DNA of 64,000 bases from an uncultured Bacteroides sp. (GTDB lineage: Bacteria; Bacteroidota; Bacteroidia; Cytophagales; Cyclobacteriaceae): assembly GCA_902168185.1 (NCBI GenBank), contig CABHOV010000025.1:62001-126000 (forward strand). Reading direction: 5' to 3'. A program made the position numbers and the translations under genes. Under the pieces are notes generated by a model. The model saw only the letters and a program-made list of their open reading frames with translations, was not told the origin of the DNA and did not search any database. Positions 1 through 10,578 of the stretch are shown here, one piece after another. Position 1 is the stretch's first letter, and each line of letters starts with the position of its first letter.

Positions 1-2698
1 CCACCGTGCTTACAGCAGGTACTGTTCCGTTGGCAAAAGAAGATTCCCACAGGAACGCTTGCTGCCATCTCCAGGTTAGCGCAAACCCAATCTTGTCTGT
101 CAGCTTACGATTAGCAAACGTCAGGTTTACTTTGTGCTCAGGCGTGTTGAACTGGTATATGCCCGTGTTGTCGTTTTCCTTTTTATCAAAAGCATTCCAG
201 CTATAGTTACCGGATACAGTGAAGCTCTTTGGTAAATTATACGTAAGACCTGCTGAAGCGCCCTGTGACGTTACTTCTTCAGTTGCATTGGTATAGATCT
301 GGAATGTATTGGTATTATCACCACTCAGAAGGCTTGATGCATTGATAGCATTTGCATTCACATCACCTGATGCACGTCTTACCCGCACCTGGTATTCGAA
401 GTCGTTATAGATACTATAGTAATACGATACATCGAGCATCAGCTTTTGTTGAGCCATTAATCCCTTGTATCCAACTTCAAAAGATTTGATCTGCTCTGGC
501 TTAACTTCGCGGAAAGTATCGAATCGTCTCAGCACCGCTATATTTTCCGGATCGACAATAGCATCTGTAGTACCGGCAGCCAGTACATTTCCGATATACT
601 GATTTACCGATTCAATTGTATAGGTATTGTTTGTGATCTGGTATTGATCAGCGTATTCCTGAAGTCCTCCGAGCAGCTGAGCCGAAACAACGTTTAAGTT
701 GATGTGCTGCGCCTGCGATGTAGGGTTTCTGAAACCTGTTTGAAAAGATGCTCTGAAGTTATGGTTTTCAGCAACCGTATATACACCAGAGATACGTGGC
801 GAAAACTGTCCTTCGAAGTTTTCATTCTTATCGTAGCGAACAGAACCTGTCAGTTTCAGGTTGCCTAAACTTTTAGCGGCCTGTACATATGCACCATATT
901 CATAAATGGTAATATCGTTGCCCGGTACATCTGCGAAGATGGTTCCATTGGAGTTTAGATCAAACAACCGGTAACTCGCACCTGCAAGCAGATCTACAAA
1001 TTTGATTTCATTCTTGAAGTTATACTGACCTTGTACATGATACATATTCGAGTTGTCATCGAACTTGCCACCATTCGGTATAATAAGGTCTTTGTACTTA
1101 TCAGCTAGTGTATTAAACTCTGGAGTGCCAGGAAGAACGCGTCCCTGGTCGGCAGCATTTCGGGCCGCCTGATGGGCTGCTTGTTGTATAGCGAGTCTTT
1201 GTGCTTCTGGTAAATTATTTATATCGCCAGGCTGTAAACCAGCTTGAGCGAGTGCTCCCATATAGGTTAATCCATATGTTCCGAACCAGGTGTTATTATT
1301 TTTCCAATCATTGTTTACCTGGAAGCCGATCAAATCAGCGATATAGCTATCGCCAGAATTTTCGCGTGTGGTATAGGCACGAACAAAGAAGTTATCGCCT
1401 TTTAATTCCAGTTTATGTTGTGTGATGGCAAAGTTGTTCAAAGAATAACGTTGTGCTCCGGTATATACTGAAGTTCCATAACCAAAATTCAAAGCATATA
1501 TCAATTCAGCTTTATCACTTACACGATAATGCAATGAACCACCGGCTTTCAAATTCTCTGCACCATAATCAACCAGGTATTTTTCGCTATAGGGCGTTCT
1601 TGATACTACATTGTTTGGAAGATCTCCCAGATAATCTTGCAGACCATTTGCCTGAGCTTGTTGTTGGAAGCCACTGCTAAAGGCAAGTAAGCCAATGTTG
1701 GTAGCGGCTTCATCTCCGAAACCATGTACTTCATCTTTACCAGGATTAGAAGAGAATCCGGTAGGAGTGCGTTCCGGGTTTTTATCGGTATGATTTGTTC
1801 CGTACCAGTCTTCAGCTTTCGAATATGAGAAGTTGATTTTAAAAGCAAAGCGATTATTAAAAGCTTTCGCATAGCGAATGGAAGCCTCATACATCGGCTT
1901 CGGACTGCTAGGCTCTTCGGAAGAACCATTGAAATGGTTGAGTCCGAATTTAGCATATGCACTTATACCTTGATATTCAAAAGGACTTTTACTGTTTACG
2001 AGAAGTATACCATTGAATGCGTTCGGGCCATATAGGGCAGAAGATGCACCGGGTAAAAATTCAACGCTCTCAACGTCCAGTTCGGAAGGACCGTTTAGAT
2101 TTCCGATCGGGAAGTTCAGGGCAGGGGCTTGTGTATCCATACCATCGGTGAGCTGTACAAAACGTGTATTGCCAGTAGAGTTGAATCCGCGGGCGTTTAC
2201 AATTTGAAAGTTTATACTACTCTGCGTCATATCAAGGCCTTTCATATTGATAAGGCCTTTGTAATAATTTTCAGATGGTGTAGCCTGTACCTGGAGTATA
2301 TCCATCTTTTCAATGGATACCGGTGATTGAAGTATACCTTCTTCGACACGCGAAGCGGAGATAACTACTTCCTGTCCAAGTATAGTTTGTTCTTCCAGTT
2401 TTACATCGAGTCCTGTAGTGTTGGCATCGCTGACTTCTACTTCAAACGTTTTGTAACCTACAAAAGAAAAGACGAGCGTGAGGGGAGGAGCATCATTGGC
2501 TTTTAAAGAGTAACTACCATTTGCATCAGAGACTGTGCCGATTACACGCCCCCGTACAATGATGTTTACACCCGCCAGTCCTTCACCTGTAATGGCATCC
2601 GTTACCTTACCTGAAATGTTTGTCTGCGCTAAGACCACCGTGGCAGACAACAGCATCATTAGCATGGTTGCCAACGTAGCCTTGTAAAAGTTTTTCAT
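1..2698 (-). CDS. TonB-dependent outer-membrane receptor (C-terminus beyond window)
   Basis: The reading frame is open from an ATG at 2698 to the left edge (about 899 codons), so the end of the beta-barrel is missing. It starts with a Sec signal peptide (about residues 1-24, ending VVLAQ). A carboxypeptidase-regulatory-like domain follows (about 27-105: SGKVTDAITGEGLAGVNI, GTVSDANGSYSL), then a plug domain (about 110-235: VEEGILQSPVSIEKM, ALYGPNAFNGILLV), then a long aromatic-rich barrel. Such receptors import large or scarce ligands across the outer membrane using TonB energy. The plug lacks the usual SusC signature and no SusD partner is next to it, so the substrate is unknown. The downstream neighbour is outside the window. 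Confidence 0.9.
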   Translation of the reverse strand, partial: MKNFYKATLATMLMMLLSATVVLAQTNISGKVTDAITGEGLAGVNIIVRGRVIGTVSDANGSYSLKANDAPPLTLVFSFVGYKTFEVEVSDANTTGLDVKLEEQTILGQEVVISASRVEEGILQSPVSIEKMDILQVQATPSENYYKGLINMKGLDMTQSSINFQIVNARGFNSTGNTRFVQLTDGMDTQAPALNFPIGNLNGPSELDVESVEFLPGASSALYGPNAFNGILLVNSKSPFEYQGISAYAKFGLNHFNGSSEEPSSPKPMYEASIRYAKAFNNRFAFKINFSYSKAEDWYGTNHTDKNPERTPTGFSSNPGKDEVHGFGDEAATNIGLLAFSSGFQQQAQANGLQDYLGDLPNNVVSRTPYSEKYLVDYGAENLKAGGSLHYRVSDKAELIYALNFGYGTSVYTGAQRYSLNNFAITQHKLELKGDNFFVRAYTTRENSGDSYIADLIGFQVNNDWKNNNTWFGTYGLTYMGALAQAGLQPGDINNLPEAQRLAIQQAAHQAARNAADQGRVLPGTPEFNTLADKYKDLIIPNGGKFDDNSNMYHVQGQYNFKNEIKFVDLLAGASYRLFDLNSNGTIFADVPGNDITIYEYGAYVQAAKSLGNLKLTGSVRYDKNENFEGQFSPRISGVYTVAENHNFRASFQTGFRNPTSQAQHINLNVVSAQLLGGLQEYADQYQITNNTYTIESVNQYIGNVLAAGTTDAIVDPENIAVLRRFDTFREVKPEQIKSFEVGYKGLMAQQKLMLDVSYYYSIYNDFEYQVRVRRASGDVNANAINASSLLSGDNTNTFQIYTNATEEVTSQGASAGLTYNLPKSFTVSGNYSWNAFDKKENDNTGIYQFNTPEHKVNLTFANRKLTDKIGFALTWRWQQAFLWESSFANGTVPAVSTV

Positions 2699-2894
2699 AA
2701 AATACAATTTGGTTTTGGTTTTTTAGGATTATATGAGTCCTCCAGGGAAAACCCGAAATGGTATGCATACCGAGCTTTCTTATCGAAAAGTACAAAAAAT
2801 CTGCAAAAAACAAACGTTTGAAAAGCCTGTTACGACATTAAAATGATTGCACGGCAGGTAGAAAGAAGGTAGGATGAGGTGTTTATACCAGTAA

Positions 2895-2962
2895 AAAAAG
2901 TATCAGGAATATCCTTCCAGGGTATAAATGAGGATATATTTCAAGAAATCCTGATACTTTTT
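2895..2962 (-). terminator. Intrinsic terminator after gldC
   Basis: A 14-bp perfect stem (2895-2908 with 2949-2962) encloses a second short stem (atatcct/aggatat). Read on the minus strand the hairpin ends in a T run. It lies 20 bases past the gldC stop codon and upstream of the TonB receptor, so it separates the two transcripts. Confidence 0.8.
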
Positions 2963-2982
2963 ATAGAAGAGTATTTTAAAAA

Positions 2983-3315
2983 CTACTCTTTTAAGTTCTG
3001 AAGATGTTTTACCAGACGATCACACAAAGCATTAATTTCACTGGCAATATATTCGTCTCCGGTAGCAGTCAGTGCACTTTGTGCTAATCCACCAATGCAA
3101 TCAACGTAGAAACGCTTCATCTCATTTACAGGCATGTCTTTCGTCCATAAATCGATGCGAAGTGTGTTTTTATGTTTATGATCCCAAAGCGCGACACTCA
3201 TTGATTTTGTTTCAGAAACCCCGGGATCGGGCTTATCAGTAGCATCCCACAGAATCTTATCCGGTATATTATTCTGATCCAGCTCGACTGAGAAATTTAT
3301 AGTTGACTTTTTCAT
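2983..3315 (-). CDS. gldC: Gliding motility protein GldC
   Basis: This 110-residue soluble protein matches GldC, an accessory of Bacteroidota gliding motility and type IX secretion. Recognisable features are the N-terminal strand pattern (INFSVELDQNNIPDKI), the central LRIDLWTKDMPVNEMKRFY, which is close to the F. johnsoniae GldC core, and a helical C-terminus. GldC contributes to efficient gliding; its biochemical role is not known. In Flavobacterium gldC lies beside gldB. Here it stands alone between a terminator and cydB, so gldB must be elsewhere or absent. Start ATG at 3315. Confidence 0.88.
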   Translation of the reverse strand: MKKSTINFSVELDQNNIPDKILWDATDKPDPGVSETKSMSVALWDHKHKNTLRIDLWTKDMPVNEMKRFYVDCIGGLAQSALTATGDEYIASEINALCDRLVKHLQNLKE

Positions 3316-3380
3316 GGCAGCAAAATTAATAATTGTGGTCTTAATGTGTTGATTTCAAAATAAATTCCAGACACGAATAA

Positions 3381-4415
3381 TCAGTAGCTGGTCTCGTCCA
3401 GTTTAACCTTGCCTTTAAAGGTCCAGAATACAAACGTGGTATACGCGGCAACAAGCGGAACGCCAATGGCAGCCACGGTGAGCATAATGCCTAGTGTTTT
3501 GGAAGAGGACGCTGCGTTATATACTGTCAAACTATTTTCCGGGTTAACAGGAGAATAAATAATAGTAGGATATAGCTCAAGTGATACGATGATAAGGAGT
3601 ACACTAATGACGACTGCCGAAGACAGGAAAGCAAAAAGATACTTTCGCTTTGTTACCTGACGTGCAATGTTAGCGATGGCAATAATCATAATCACTGGCA
3701 GAATAAACATACTGGGGCTATTGTGAATCTGATCTACCAGGTGTGGAATATATAGTAATGTATAGAACGAGGTGATTACACAACTGATCACAAAGAATAT
3801 AGTTGTTCTCCGTACAATGATGGTGAGTTTTGCATACAAGCGATCTTCTGTTTTCATCACCAGGTATATGGCACCATGCATCATAAAAAGTGAAAGCGAT
3901 GTGATGCCCACCATGATCGCATACGGGTTGATGAAGTCTGAGAATTCTCCCCGGTAGATGTGATCTTTATCTAACGGTACGCCTAGTGCTACATTGCCGA
4001 GAATAAATCCCAATAGAAAAGCAAGCAGCCCGCTGGAGAGACAATAACTGACGTCCCACATTTTGCGCCACCACAACATGGGTTCTTTACTTCTGAATTC
4101 AATAGACACTGCACGGAAGATGAGTGCTACCAGGAATATCATGAACGGCATATAGAATGCAGAGAGGAGTGAAGCATATACTTCGGGGAAACCTGCAAAG
4201 AGCGCTCCGCCTCCAATCACCAGCCATACTTCATTGCCATCCCACACCGGACCGATGGCGTTGAGTACAGTTCGCCTGCTGGCTTCTTTGTTCAGAAATA
4301 AATGGAGTGCACCGGCACCCAGGTCAAAGCCATCGAGAATAGCATAGCCTGTAAATACGGCCCCGATTACCAGGAACCACCAGGTTTGGAGATCAATGCC
4401 TGCAAATGTTTCCAT
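3381..4415 (-). CDS. cydB: Cytochrome bd quinol oxidase subunit II
   Basis: This multi-spanning inner-membrane protein (344 residues) is the CydB partner of the high-affinity bd oxidase, which oxidises quinol and reduces O2 to water. Family features visible are GYAILDGFDLGAGALHLF in the first helix and the GPVWDGNEVWLVIGGGALFAGFPEVYA segment, followed by hydrophobic helices to the end. Length is normal for the shorter CydB type. It follows cydA by about 21 bases, so the two are cotranscribed. No CydX-like small subunit is visible after the stop. Expression under low oxygen is expected from the family, but no regulatory site was recognised. Confidence 0.95.
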   Translation of the reverse strand: METFAGIDLQTWWFLVIGAVFTGYAILDGFDLGAGALHLFLNKEASRRTVLNAIGPVWDGNEVWLVIGGGALFAGFPEVYASLLSAFYMPFMIFLVALIFRAVSIEFRSKEPMLWWRKMWDVSYCLSSGLLAFLLGFILGNVALGVPLDKDHIYRGEFSDFINPYAIMVGITSLSLFMMHGAIYLVMKTEDRLYAKLTIIVRRTTIFFVISCVITSFYTLLYIPHLVDQIHNSPSMFILPVIMIIAIANIARQVTKRKYLFAFLSSAVVISVLLIIVSLELYPTIIYSPVNPENSLTVYNAASSSKTLGIMLTVAAIGVPLVAAYTTFVFWTFKGKVKLDETSY

Positions 4416-4436
4416 GCGTTGTGAATTATATACTTC

Positions 4437-5855
4437 CTAATCTTTATCCGTGGGGTGTTCAATTTTTTCGGGTGTAGCACCGGGTGTAAATGAATCCGCC
4501 ATTTCCATGTGTCGTGGGCTGTGTTCATCATCGTGACGATCCAGCGGCCCGTGCGTTATCTTTTTATTCAACAGGTATATAAATAGCGCAAAGAGTAACA
4601 TATATACCAGTGTGAACATGATGAGCGAAAACATTACCTGGTTTGCTGTAACAGCTTCCGATAAAGCATCTGAGGTTCGGAGCAGTCCATATACCACCCA
4701 TGGTTGTCTTCCTACTTCCGCGGTATACCAGCCAACCTGATTGCCAATCTGCGGAAGCAATACAGCCCAAACAAAAATCCACAGCAGCCATCGTTTCTCA
4801 AAAAGCGTTCCGCGCCACCAGAGGAAGACCGAGTATAGCGACAATGCAATAAGCGCCATGCCGATACTAATCATAATGTGATACGTTTGAAAAACAAAGT
4901 TCACTGCACCGGGCCTTTCGTTTTCAGGGAAGCTGTTTAGTCCAGCTACAGGTTTATCAACGTCACCGTGAATCATATAGGATAAGCCTCCCGGTATAGC
5001 AAGGCCGGTGGTAGTTTGCTTTTCTTTGTTCACCCAGCCGAAGAGGTATAGATCTGCAGGTTTGAGTGTATCGAAGTGGCCTTCTATAGCAGCAAGTTTG
5101 GCAGGTTGATAATGTGCTACAACGTCTGCCGATCGATGGCCGGTAAACAACTGGAGTAAAGATGCAGCCGCAGCTACTGACAAACCAATTTTAAAAGAAG
5201 CCTTTGACAGCTCTATATATTTGCCTTTCAATAAATACCATGCGCTCACACTGGTGACAAGGAAAGCTCCTGCGAGAAAAGATCCCGACCACACATGTGA
5301 AATACGTTCTACAGATGATGGGTTAAAAACCATCGCCCAGAAATCAGTGATCTCTGCACGTGCTTTCATGCCTTCGCCTACGATGTGATAGCCTGTTGGT
5401 GTTTGTTGCCACGAGTTTGCCACTACGATCCAGATGGCAGAGAACATGGATCCCAGTGTTACCATGATCGTGGAGAAGAAATGTACCCTTGGACTAACAC
5501 GGTTCCAACCGAAAATAAGTACACCCAGGAAGCCGGATTCAAGAGCGAAAGCAAATATACCTTCCGCTGCGAGCGCGCTGCCGAATACATCGCCTACATA
5601 GCGTGAGTAAACAGCCCAGTTGGTGCCGAACTCAAACTCCATTACGATTCCGGTTGCTACACCTATACCAAAGATCAATGCAAAGATCTTTACCCAGAAA
5701 CGAGTCATCTGCTGGTATATTTCTATACCTGTTCGCAGATACATGCCTTCCATGAAAACCATTACTAATCCAAGCCCGATGCTAAGCGGAGGATAGATGT
5801 AATGAAAAGCAATCGTAAATGCGAATTGTATGCGAGAGAGAATTTCTACGTCCAT
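4437..5855 (-). CDS. cydA: Cytochrome bd quinol oxidase subunit I
   Basis: CydA carries the quinol site and the hemes of the bd oxidase. Visible are the N-terminal His in [17 protein letters not shown] (about residue 18, the position of the E. coli H19 ligand), the His in [13 protein letters not shown], the KLAAIEGHF segment before the periplasmic Q-loop, and the [16 protein letters not shown] signature near the C-terminus. At 472 residues it is shorter than E. coli CydA (about 522), in line with the short-Q-loop type. First gene of a two-gene operon with cydB; the ATG at 5855 gives a complete first helix. Confidence 0.96.
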   Translation of the reverse strand: MDVEILSRIQFAFTIAFHYIYPPLSIGLGLVMVFMEGMYLRTGIEIYQQMTRFWVKIFALIFGIGVATGIVMEFEFGTNWAVYSRYVGDVFGSALAAEGIFAFALESGFLGVLIFGWNRVSPRVHFFSTIMVTLGSMFSAIWIVVANSWQQTPTGYHIVGEGMKARAEITDFWAMVFNPSSVERISHVWSGSFLAGAFLVTSVSAWYLLKGKYIELSKASFKIGLSVAAAASLLQLFTGHRSADVVAHYQPAKLAAIEGHFDTLKPADLYLFGWVNKEKQTTTGLAIPGGLSYMIHGDVDKPVAGLNSFPENERPGAVNFVFQTYHIMISIGMALIALSLYSVFLWWRGTLFEKRWLLWIFVWAVLLPQIGNQVGWYTAEVGRQPWVVYGLLRTSDALSEAVTANQVMFSLIMFTLVYMLLFALFIYLLNKKITHGPLDRHDDEHSPRHMEMADSFTPGATPEKIEHPTDKD

Positions 5856-6044
5856 CGGGTTTTAAAGCTACATCACAATGCTGAAGCTGCAAAGTGAAAT
5901 CGCCTTCAAATCGGATTAAGTTTTGAATGTGGACTCAGGACACGTTTGCAATTATTTACGTCAGATTTTCTCGATGGCTTATCGCTTTGTCTGAAAATAT
6001 TGACGGTACTTATCGAAACTATAAACAATGGAGATCGTTGAAAA

Positions 6045-7988
6045 CTAATTGCTGTCTTCGTGCCAACGTATAAAGAAATCCATCGATTGGGGATTCTTCA
6101 ATGCACCGGCATTCACAACTTCTTTCGGATCTTTACCTATGAGAATTTTCTTAACGGGTGTCTCCGTTTTTTTACCACTGATGGTATAGGGTATATCGGG
6201 CACAGCAATAATTTCGTCTGGCACATGGCGGGGACTATAGTCACTGCGGATCGTTGTATTTATTTTTTTCTTAATCTCATCAGATAATGCAACGTCCTCT
6301 TGCATCACAACAAAGAGGGGCATCCAGAATTCACCGTCTTTTTTTTCGATGCAGATAATGAGACTGTCTTTTACTTCCTTTACTTTATCTACAGCCCGGT
6401 ATATTTCGCTAGTCCCGATACGGACACCACCGCGATTGAGTGTAGCATCGGAACGCCCATAGATGATAACACCGTTATGTGTTGTGATCTCGATCCAATC
6501 TCCATGACGCCAAATGCCAGAGTACATTTCAAAATAACTTTCATGATAGCGTTTGAAGTCAGGGTCATTCCAGAAATATACCGGCATGGAAGGCATTGGC
6601 TTGGTGATGACCATTTCACCTACTTGTTCAGTGAGTGAATTTCCATCGGTATCAAAAGCTTCCAGTTTGCAGCCGAGTGCGCGACATTGAATTTCGCCTG
6701 CGTATACAGGTAGCGTTGGCATGCCCCCAACAAAAGCGCTGCATACATCGGTGCCTCCGCTCATGGACGTAAGCCACAGATCGTTCTTTACTTTTTTATA
6801 TACCCATTCGAAACCTTCAGGAGGCAGCGTACTTCCGGTAGACCCGATCGATCGAAGTGAAGACAGATCGAATTCATTTGCGGGATATATACCGCCTTTT
6901 AAATTAGCCAGTATAAAACCGGCACTTGTACCAAAATGATTTAAGCGGGCGTCTTGCGTGAATTTCCAGAGTACAGAGAGGTCGGGGTAAGCCGGACTAC
7001 CATCGTACAGTACCATGGTAGCGCCGGCCAGTAAACTGCCATGTATATAGTTCCACATCATCCAGCCGGTAGTAGTATACCAGAAGCACCGTTCACCTGG
7101 TTTGAAGTCGTTGTGAAATGTTCCGTATTTAAGTTGTTCCAACAATATACCTCCATGCGAATGCGTAATCGCTTTGGGTAATCCGGTAGTACCGGACGAA
7201 TAGAGTATCCAGATAGGATGATCGAATGCTACGCGTACGAAATCAATTTTATCAACGGCTTGCGTTGTCACCTGTTTCCAGGATACAACGGGTCTGGCAG
7301 ATTGGGGAAGTATATCTTTTGAAGAGATGATGATCAATTGCTCAAGTGAAGGCAATGATTTTATCAGGTCCTGGATCACCTCTTGTTTATCGAATACTTT
7401 TCCATTGTATTGATAAGAGTCAACTGCGATCAATACTTTTGGTTCGATCTGCGCGAAGCGATCGATCACAGAGCTGGTTCCAAAATCAGGAGAGCAGCTA
7501 GACCATATAGCACCTAAAGTATTTGTTGCCAGAAAGGCAACTGTTGCTTCCGGACAACCGGGAAGATAAGCGGCTATCCGATCACCAGCCACTACGTTGC
7601 ATGACTTCAGGTATTGCTGAAGAGACGCAACCTGCTGCGTTAATGTGTCCCAGTATATTTCCTGGATTTCACCAGACTCCGCTTTAAAGACTATTGCGGG
7701 ATGTTGTTTGTTTGCCTTGCGGAAAATGTGCTCGGCATAATTTAGTTCGGTACCCTCAAACCATTTACATCGCGGCATGGTGCCTTGCAGTATATGTTGA
7801 TAGGTGCCATCATGCATAACATCAAAATATTTCCAGAGACTTTCCCAAAAAGCTTCGATGTTATCGACCGACCACTGCCACAACGAATGGTAATCGTCAA
7901 AGACCAGATTTTTATTTTCTTTGAGCCACTGCTGGTAGTGGGTGATATTCGACTGCCGGATGAATTCTTTTGAAGGACTCCAAAGCAT
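6045..7988 (-). CDS. Acetoacetyl-CoA synthetase
   Basis: This 647-residue acyl-adenylate-forming ligase activates acetoacetate (or a similar short acid) to its CoA ester with ATP. The N-terminal ACS cap region is present (LWQWSVDNIEAFWESLWKYF). The adenylation motif YSSGTTGLPKAITHSHGG is at residues 263-280. Further on are GWMMWNYIHGSLL, the core motif IYGRSDATLNRGGVRIG and the C-terminal PYTISGKKTETPVKK with the catalytic Lys context. The 'RGGVRIG...E' arrangement and overall length favour acetoacetyl- over acetyl-CoA synthetase. It may salvage C4 units alongside the 3-hydroxyacyl-CoA dehydrogenase at 24-25 kb. It is transcribed alone; no regulator was seen. Confidence 0.88.
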   Translation of the reverse strand: MLWSPSKEFIRQSNITHYQQWLKENKNLVFDDYHSLWQWSVDNIEAFWESLWKYFDVMHDGTYQHILQGTMPRCKWFEGTELNYAEHIFRKANKQHPAIVFKAESGEIQEIYWDTLTQQVASLQQYLKSCNVVAGDRIAAYLPGCPEATVAFLATNTLGAIWSSCSPDFGTSSVIDRFAQIEPKVLIAVDSYQYNGKVFDKQEVIQDLIKSLPSLEQLIIISSKDILPQSARPVVSWKQVTTQAVDKIDFVRVAFDHPIWILYSSGTTGLPKAITHSHGGILLEQLKYGTFHNDFKPGERCFWYTTTGWMMWNYIHGSLLAGATMVLYDGSPAYPDLSVLWKFTQDARLNHFGTSAGFILANLKGGIYPANEFDLSSLRSIGSTGSTLPPEGFEWVYKKVKNDLWLTSMSGGTDVCSAFVGGMPTLPVYAGEIQCRALGCKLEAFDTDGNSLTEQVGEMVITKPMPSMPVYFWNDPDFKRYHESYFEMYSGIWRHGDWIEITTHNGVIIYGRSDATLNRGGVRIGTSEIYRAVDKVKEVKDSLIICIEKKDGEFWMPLFVVMQEDVALSDEIKKKINTTIRSDYSPRHVPDEIIAVPDIPYTISGKKTETPVKKILIGKDPKEVVNAGALKNPQSMDFFIRWHEDSN

Positions 7989-8119
7989 GATGTTGCTGTT
8001 AATCGTTATTTGTGGAACGGTTAATCACTCCTGTTGATTGTATACAAGATTACAAAAAGCAGGCGTGCACTACAACATTTGTAAATGCGGTTCACTTATT
8101 CCGGAAACGGGTAACATTA

Positions 8120-9052
8120 TTACAACTGCTCCAGCATACGGAGGGCATCCTGCTTGTCAATGCCGAGTTGAACTTTCAATTCCTCGAGATCATTAAACCG
8201 GGCATCGCCGCGAATAAGTTTGTGGAAATAAAGCGTTAACGATTCGCCATATATATCCTTATCGAAATCAAAGATGTTAACTTCTATATTCCGCTTTGTT
8301 CCGTTCACGGTTGGCCGGTTGCCAATATATAGCATACCCTTGTAGGTTGTGTGTTCGTGCAACAATGTAACGGCATATATACCATCGGCAGGAATGAGTT
8401 TGTACTTGGTGTCAACTTCAATGTTGGCGGTAGGGTATCCGAGAAGCCGGCCTAGTTTATCACCCATTACCACGCGACCGGTAAGTGCATATGGCTGTCC
8501 TAAAAAATGTGTAGCAGTATCTATATCACCTTCATCGAGTGCTTTTCGTATTTTGGATGAGCTTACACCAACATGATCTATATCCTGTCGTGGAATCTCT
8601 TCTACTTCAAAACCATATTTAGGTGCGTTCAATTTAAGCTGTTCGAAACTGCCCTCGCGGTTATGTCCAAAACGGTGATCGTATCCTATCACAAGTTTCT
8701 TTGTGCCAATAGTATCCACCAGTATCTTTTGGATAAACTCCTCTGATGTATACTGTGAAAATTCTTTGGTAAACGGAATGCGGACGAGGTGTTGTATACC
8801 TTGTTCTTTCAGCAAGGCTGCTTTTTCTTCGAAGGTATTCAGTAGTTTGAGAGAGTCGTCTTCCGGATGAAGTACTAAACGTGGATGTGGCCAAAATGTG
8901 ATCACAACGGTTTCTCCATTGTTGCGCGTTGCAATCTCCTGAAGACGTGCTAATATTTTTTGATGACCAACGTGAACACCATCAAACGTGCCGCTGGTAA
9001 CCACTGCGTAGTTTAATCTTGATAAGTCATCGATGCCGTGATATATCTTCAT
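8120..9052 (-). CDS. ribF: Bifunctional riboflavin kinase / FAD synthetase
   Basis: This protein converts riboflavin to FMN and then FAD. The N-terminal FAD synthetase domain has the nucleotidyltransferase motif GTFDGVHVGHQKIL and the SSSKIRKALDEGDI segment. The C-terminal riboflavin kinase domain has MGDKLGRLLGYPTANIEV and IEVNIFDFDKDIYGE. The frame is open upstream to 9115, but the ATG at 9052 (MKIYHGIDDL) overlaps the truB stop as ATGA and gives the usual length (310 residues), so it is the chosen start and implies translational coupling. Last gene of the ftsX-DUF3098-uppP-truB-ribF cluster. No FMN riboswitch was seen. Confidence 0.95.
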   Translation of the reverse strand: MKIYHGIDDLSRLNYAVVTSGTFDGVHVGHQKILARLQEIATRNNGETVVITFWPHPRLVLHPEDDSLKLLNTFEEKAALLKEQGIQHLVRIPFTKEFSQYTSEEFIQKILVDTIGTKKLVIGYDHRFGHNREGSFEQLKLNAPKYGFEVEEIPRQDIDHVGVSSSKIRKALDEGDIDTATHFLGQPYALTGRVVMGDKLGRLLGYPTANIEVDTKYKLIPADGIYAVTLLHEHTTYKGMLYIGNRPTVNGTKRNIEVNIFDFDKDIYGESLTLYFHKLIRGDARFNDLEELKVQLGIDKQDALRMLEQL

Positions 9053-9708
9053 AACATTACTTCTTCGATGGTTTGAGCATCTTTTAACAGGGAAGCTCCA
9101 ATCCTGGTTCGGCAAAGTTCTGAAAGATATGCTCCAACACCAAGGGCATTTCCTAAATCACGTGCTATACTCCTGATATACGTTCCTTTAGAACAAACAA
9201 TTCGAAAGGACAACTCGGGCAAGTTGATCGCGGTAATTTCAAATTCCCGGATTTCAACATCCCGATGTTTGAGTTCTATTTCTTTTCCTTTACGGGCATA
9301 GTCATAAGCACGTTTACCACCCACGCGTATAGCGGAGTGCATCGGCGGCAACTGACTGATGTTTCCTATAAATGGTTTAACAGCGTCCTCAATTGCCTGA
9401 GACGTGATATGCGCGATATCGGTTGCCTCACTTATTTCTGTCTCAAGATCATGCGAAGGAGTGGTGCTGCCCAGTATAAATTTGCCGGTATATTCTTTCT
9501 CCTGACCCATGAATTCTTCGATGCGCTTGGTCATTTTACCAGTGCATATAATGAGTAGTCCTGTGGCCAGTGGATCCAACGTACCCGCGTGTCCGATCTT
9601 CTTAATCTTGAGTTTATACCGTAGCTTGTTTACGACATCAAACGATGTCCACTCAAGAGGCTTATTGATGAGCAGGATACGGCCTTCTTCCGGAGTTGAG
9701 TTTTCCAT
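9049..9708 (-). CDS. truB: tRNA pseudouridine-55 synthase TruB
   Basis: TruB isomerises U55 to pseudouridine in the T-loop of tRNAs. The catalytic motif with the nucleophilic Asp is present (GHAGTLDPLATGLLIICTG), as are QLPPMHSAIRVGGKRAYDYAR and the C-terminal CSKGTYIRSIARDLG motif. At 219 residues it is a short TruB with no PUA extension, as is common in Bacteroidota. Its ATG overlaps the uppP stop by one base (TAATG), and its stop overlaps the ribF start, so the three are read from one message. Confidence 0.95.
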   Translation of the reverse strand: MENSTPEEGRILLINKPLEWTSFDVVNKLRYKLKIKKIGHAGTLDPLATGLLIICTGKMTKRIEEFMGQEKEYTGKFILGSTTPSHDLETEISEATDIAHITSQAIEDAVKPFIGNISQLPPMHSAIRVGGKRAYDYARKGKEIELKHRDVEIREFEITAINLPELSFRIVCSKGTYIRSIARDLGNALGVGAYLSELCRTRIGASLLKDAQTIEEVML

Positions 9709-10499
9709 TATACGATGGAGAGTCCTACTCCAAGATAATATAGCACAAGGATGACAATGCCTAATACAATACGGTAATATCCGAAGAGCTTGAAGCCATG
9801 CTTGGTAAGAAATGTGATAAAGGATTTGATGGCGATCATGGCAACTATAAATGCTATAACATTGCCGACTGCGAAGAGCGTTATTTCGTGCGTGCCGAAA
9901 CTCCCACCATCCATAATATACTCCAGAATCTTTAAGGCGGTAGCTGCAAACATAGTTGGTACTGCCAGGAAGAATGAGAATTCGGCAGCAGTCTTTTTAT
10001 TAAGTTTTTGGGACAGTCCTCCGATGATGGTAGCGGCAGAACGTGATACTCCTGGGATCATCGAAATGATCTGAATGATTCCGATCTTCAATGCCGTAGG
10101 ATAGTCGATTTGTTTTTGACTCGTTTCATTTCCTTCGAAGATCTTGTCTACGAACAAAAAGAAAATTCCTCCAATGAGCAACGTATAGCCAACAACATCC
10201 ACACGCTCGAGCAATGCATCTATATAATCTTTGAAAAGAAGACCCACAATGGCCACGGGTATAAATGCGACAATCAGTTTGAAGTAAAATTCAAATGACT
10301 GGAAGAAGCGTTTCCAATAGAGTACGATTACCGATAGAATTGCACCAAGCTGGATGGCTACCGTAAACATCTTTGTGAACGGATCACTCGCAATCCCCAT
10401 CAGGGAAGAGCCGATGATCATGTGCCCGGTAGAAGAAATAGGTAAAAATTCAGTAACGCCTTCAATGATGGCGAGAATGATAGCTTGCAGGATAGTCAT
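9708..10499 (-). CDS. uppP: Undecaprenyl-diphosphatase UppP (BacA)
   Basis: This integral membrane phosphatase recycles the C55 lipid carrier of peptidoglycan and other surface polymers. The two signature loops are seen: [20 protein letters not shown] near the N-terminus and [18 protein letters not shown] in the middle. Hydrophobic helices cover the rest of the 263 residues. It lies between DUF3098 and truB, a gene order common in Bacteroidota, and its stop codon overlaps the truB start by one base. Confidence 0.96.
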   Translation of the reverse strand: MTILQAIILAIIEGVTEFLPISSTGHMIIGSSLMGIASDPFTKMFTVAIQLGAILSVIVLYWKRFFQSFEFYFKLIVAFIPVAIVGLLFKDYIDALLERVDVVGYTLLIGGIFFLFVDKIFEGNETSQKQIDYPTALKIGIIQIISMIPGVSRSAATIIGGLSQKLNKKTAAEFSFFLAVPTMFAATALKILEYIMDGGSFGTHEITLFAVGNVIAFIVAMIAIKSFITFLTKHGFKLFGYYRIVLGIVILVLYYLGVGLSIV

Positions 10500-10578
10500 G
10501 CGAATTGATTTCAGATTCCACTATATATACTTGAGCATTGGTTAATGCCAGCAACATCTCATGGAATTTTATACTATA

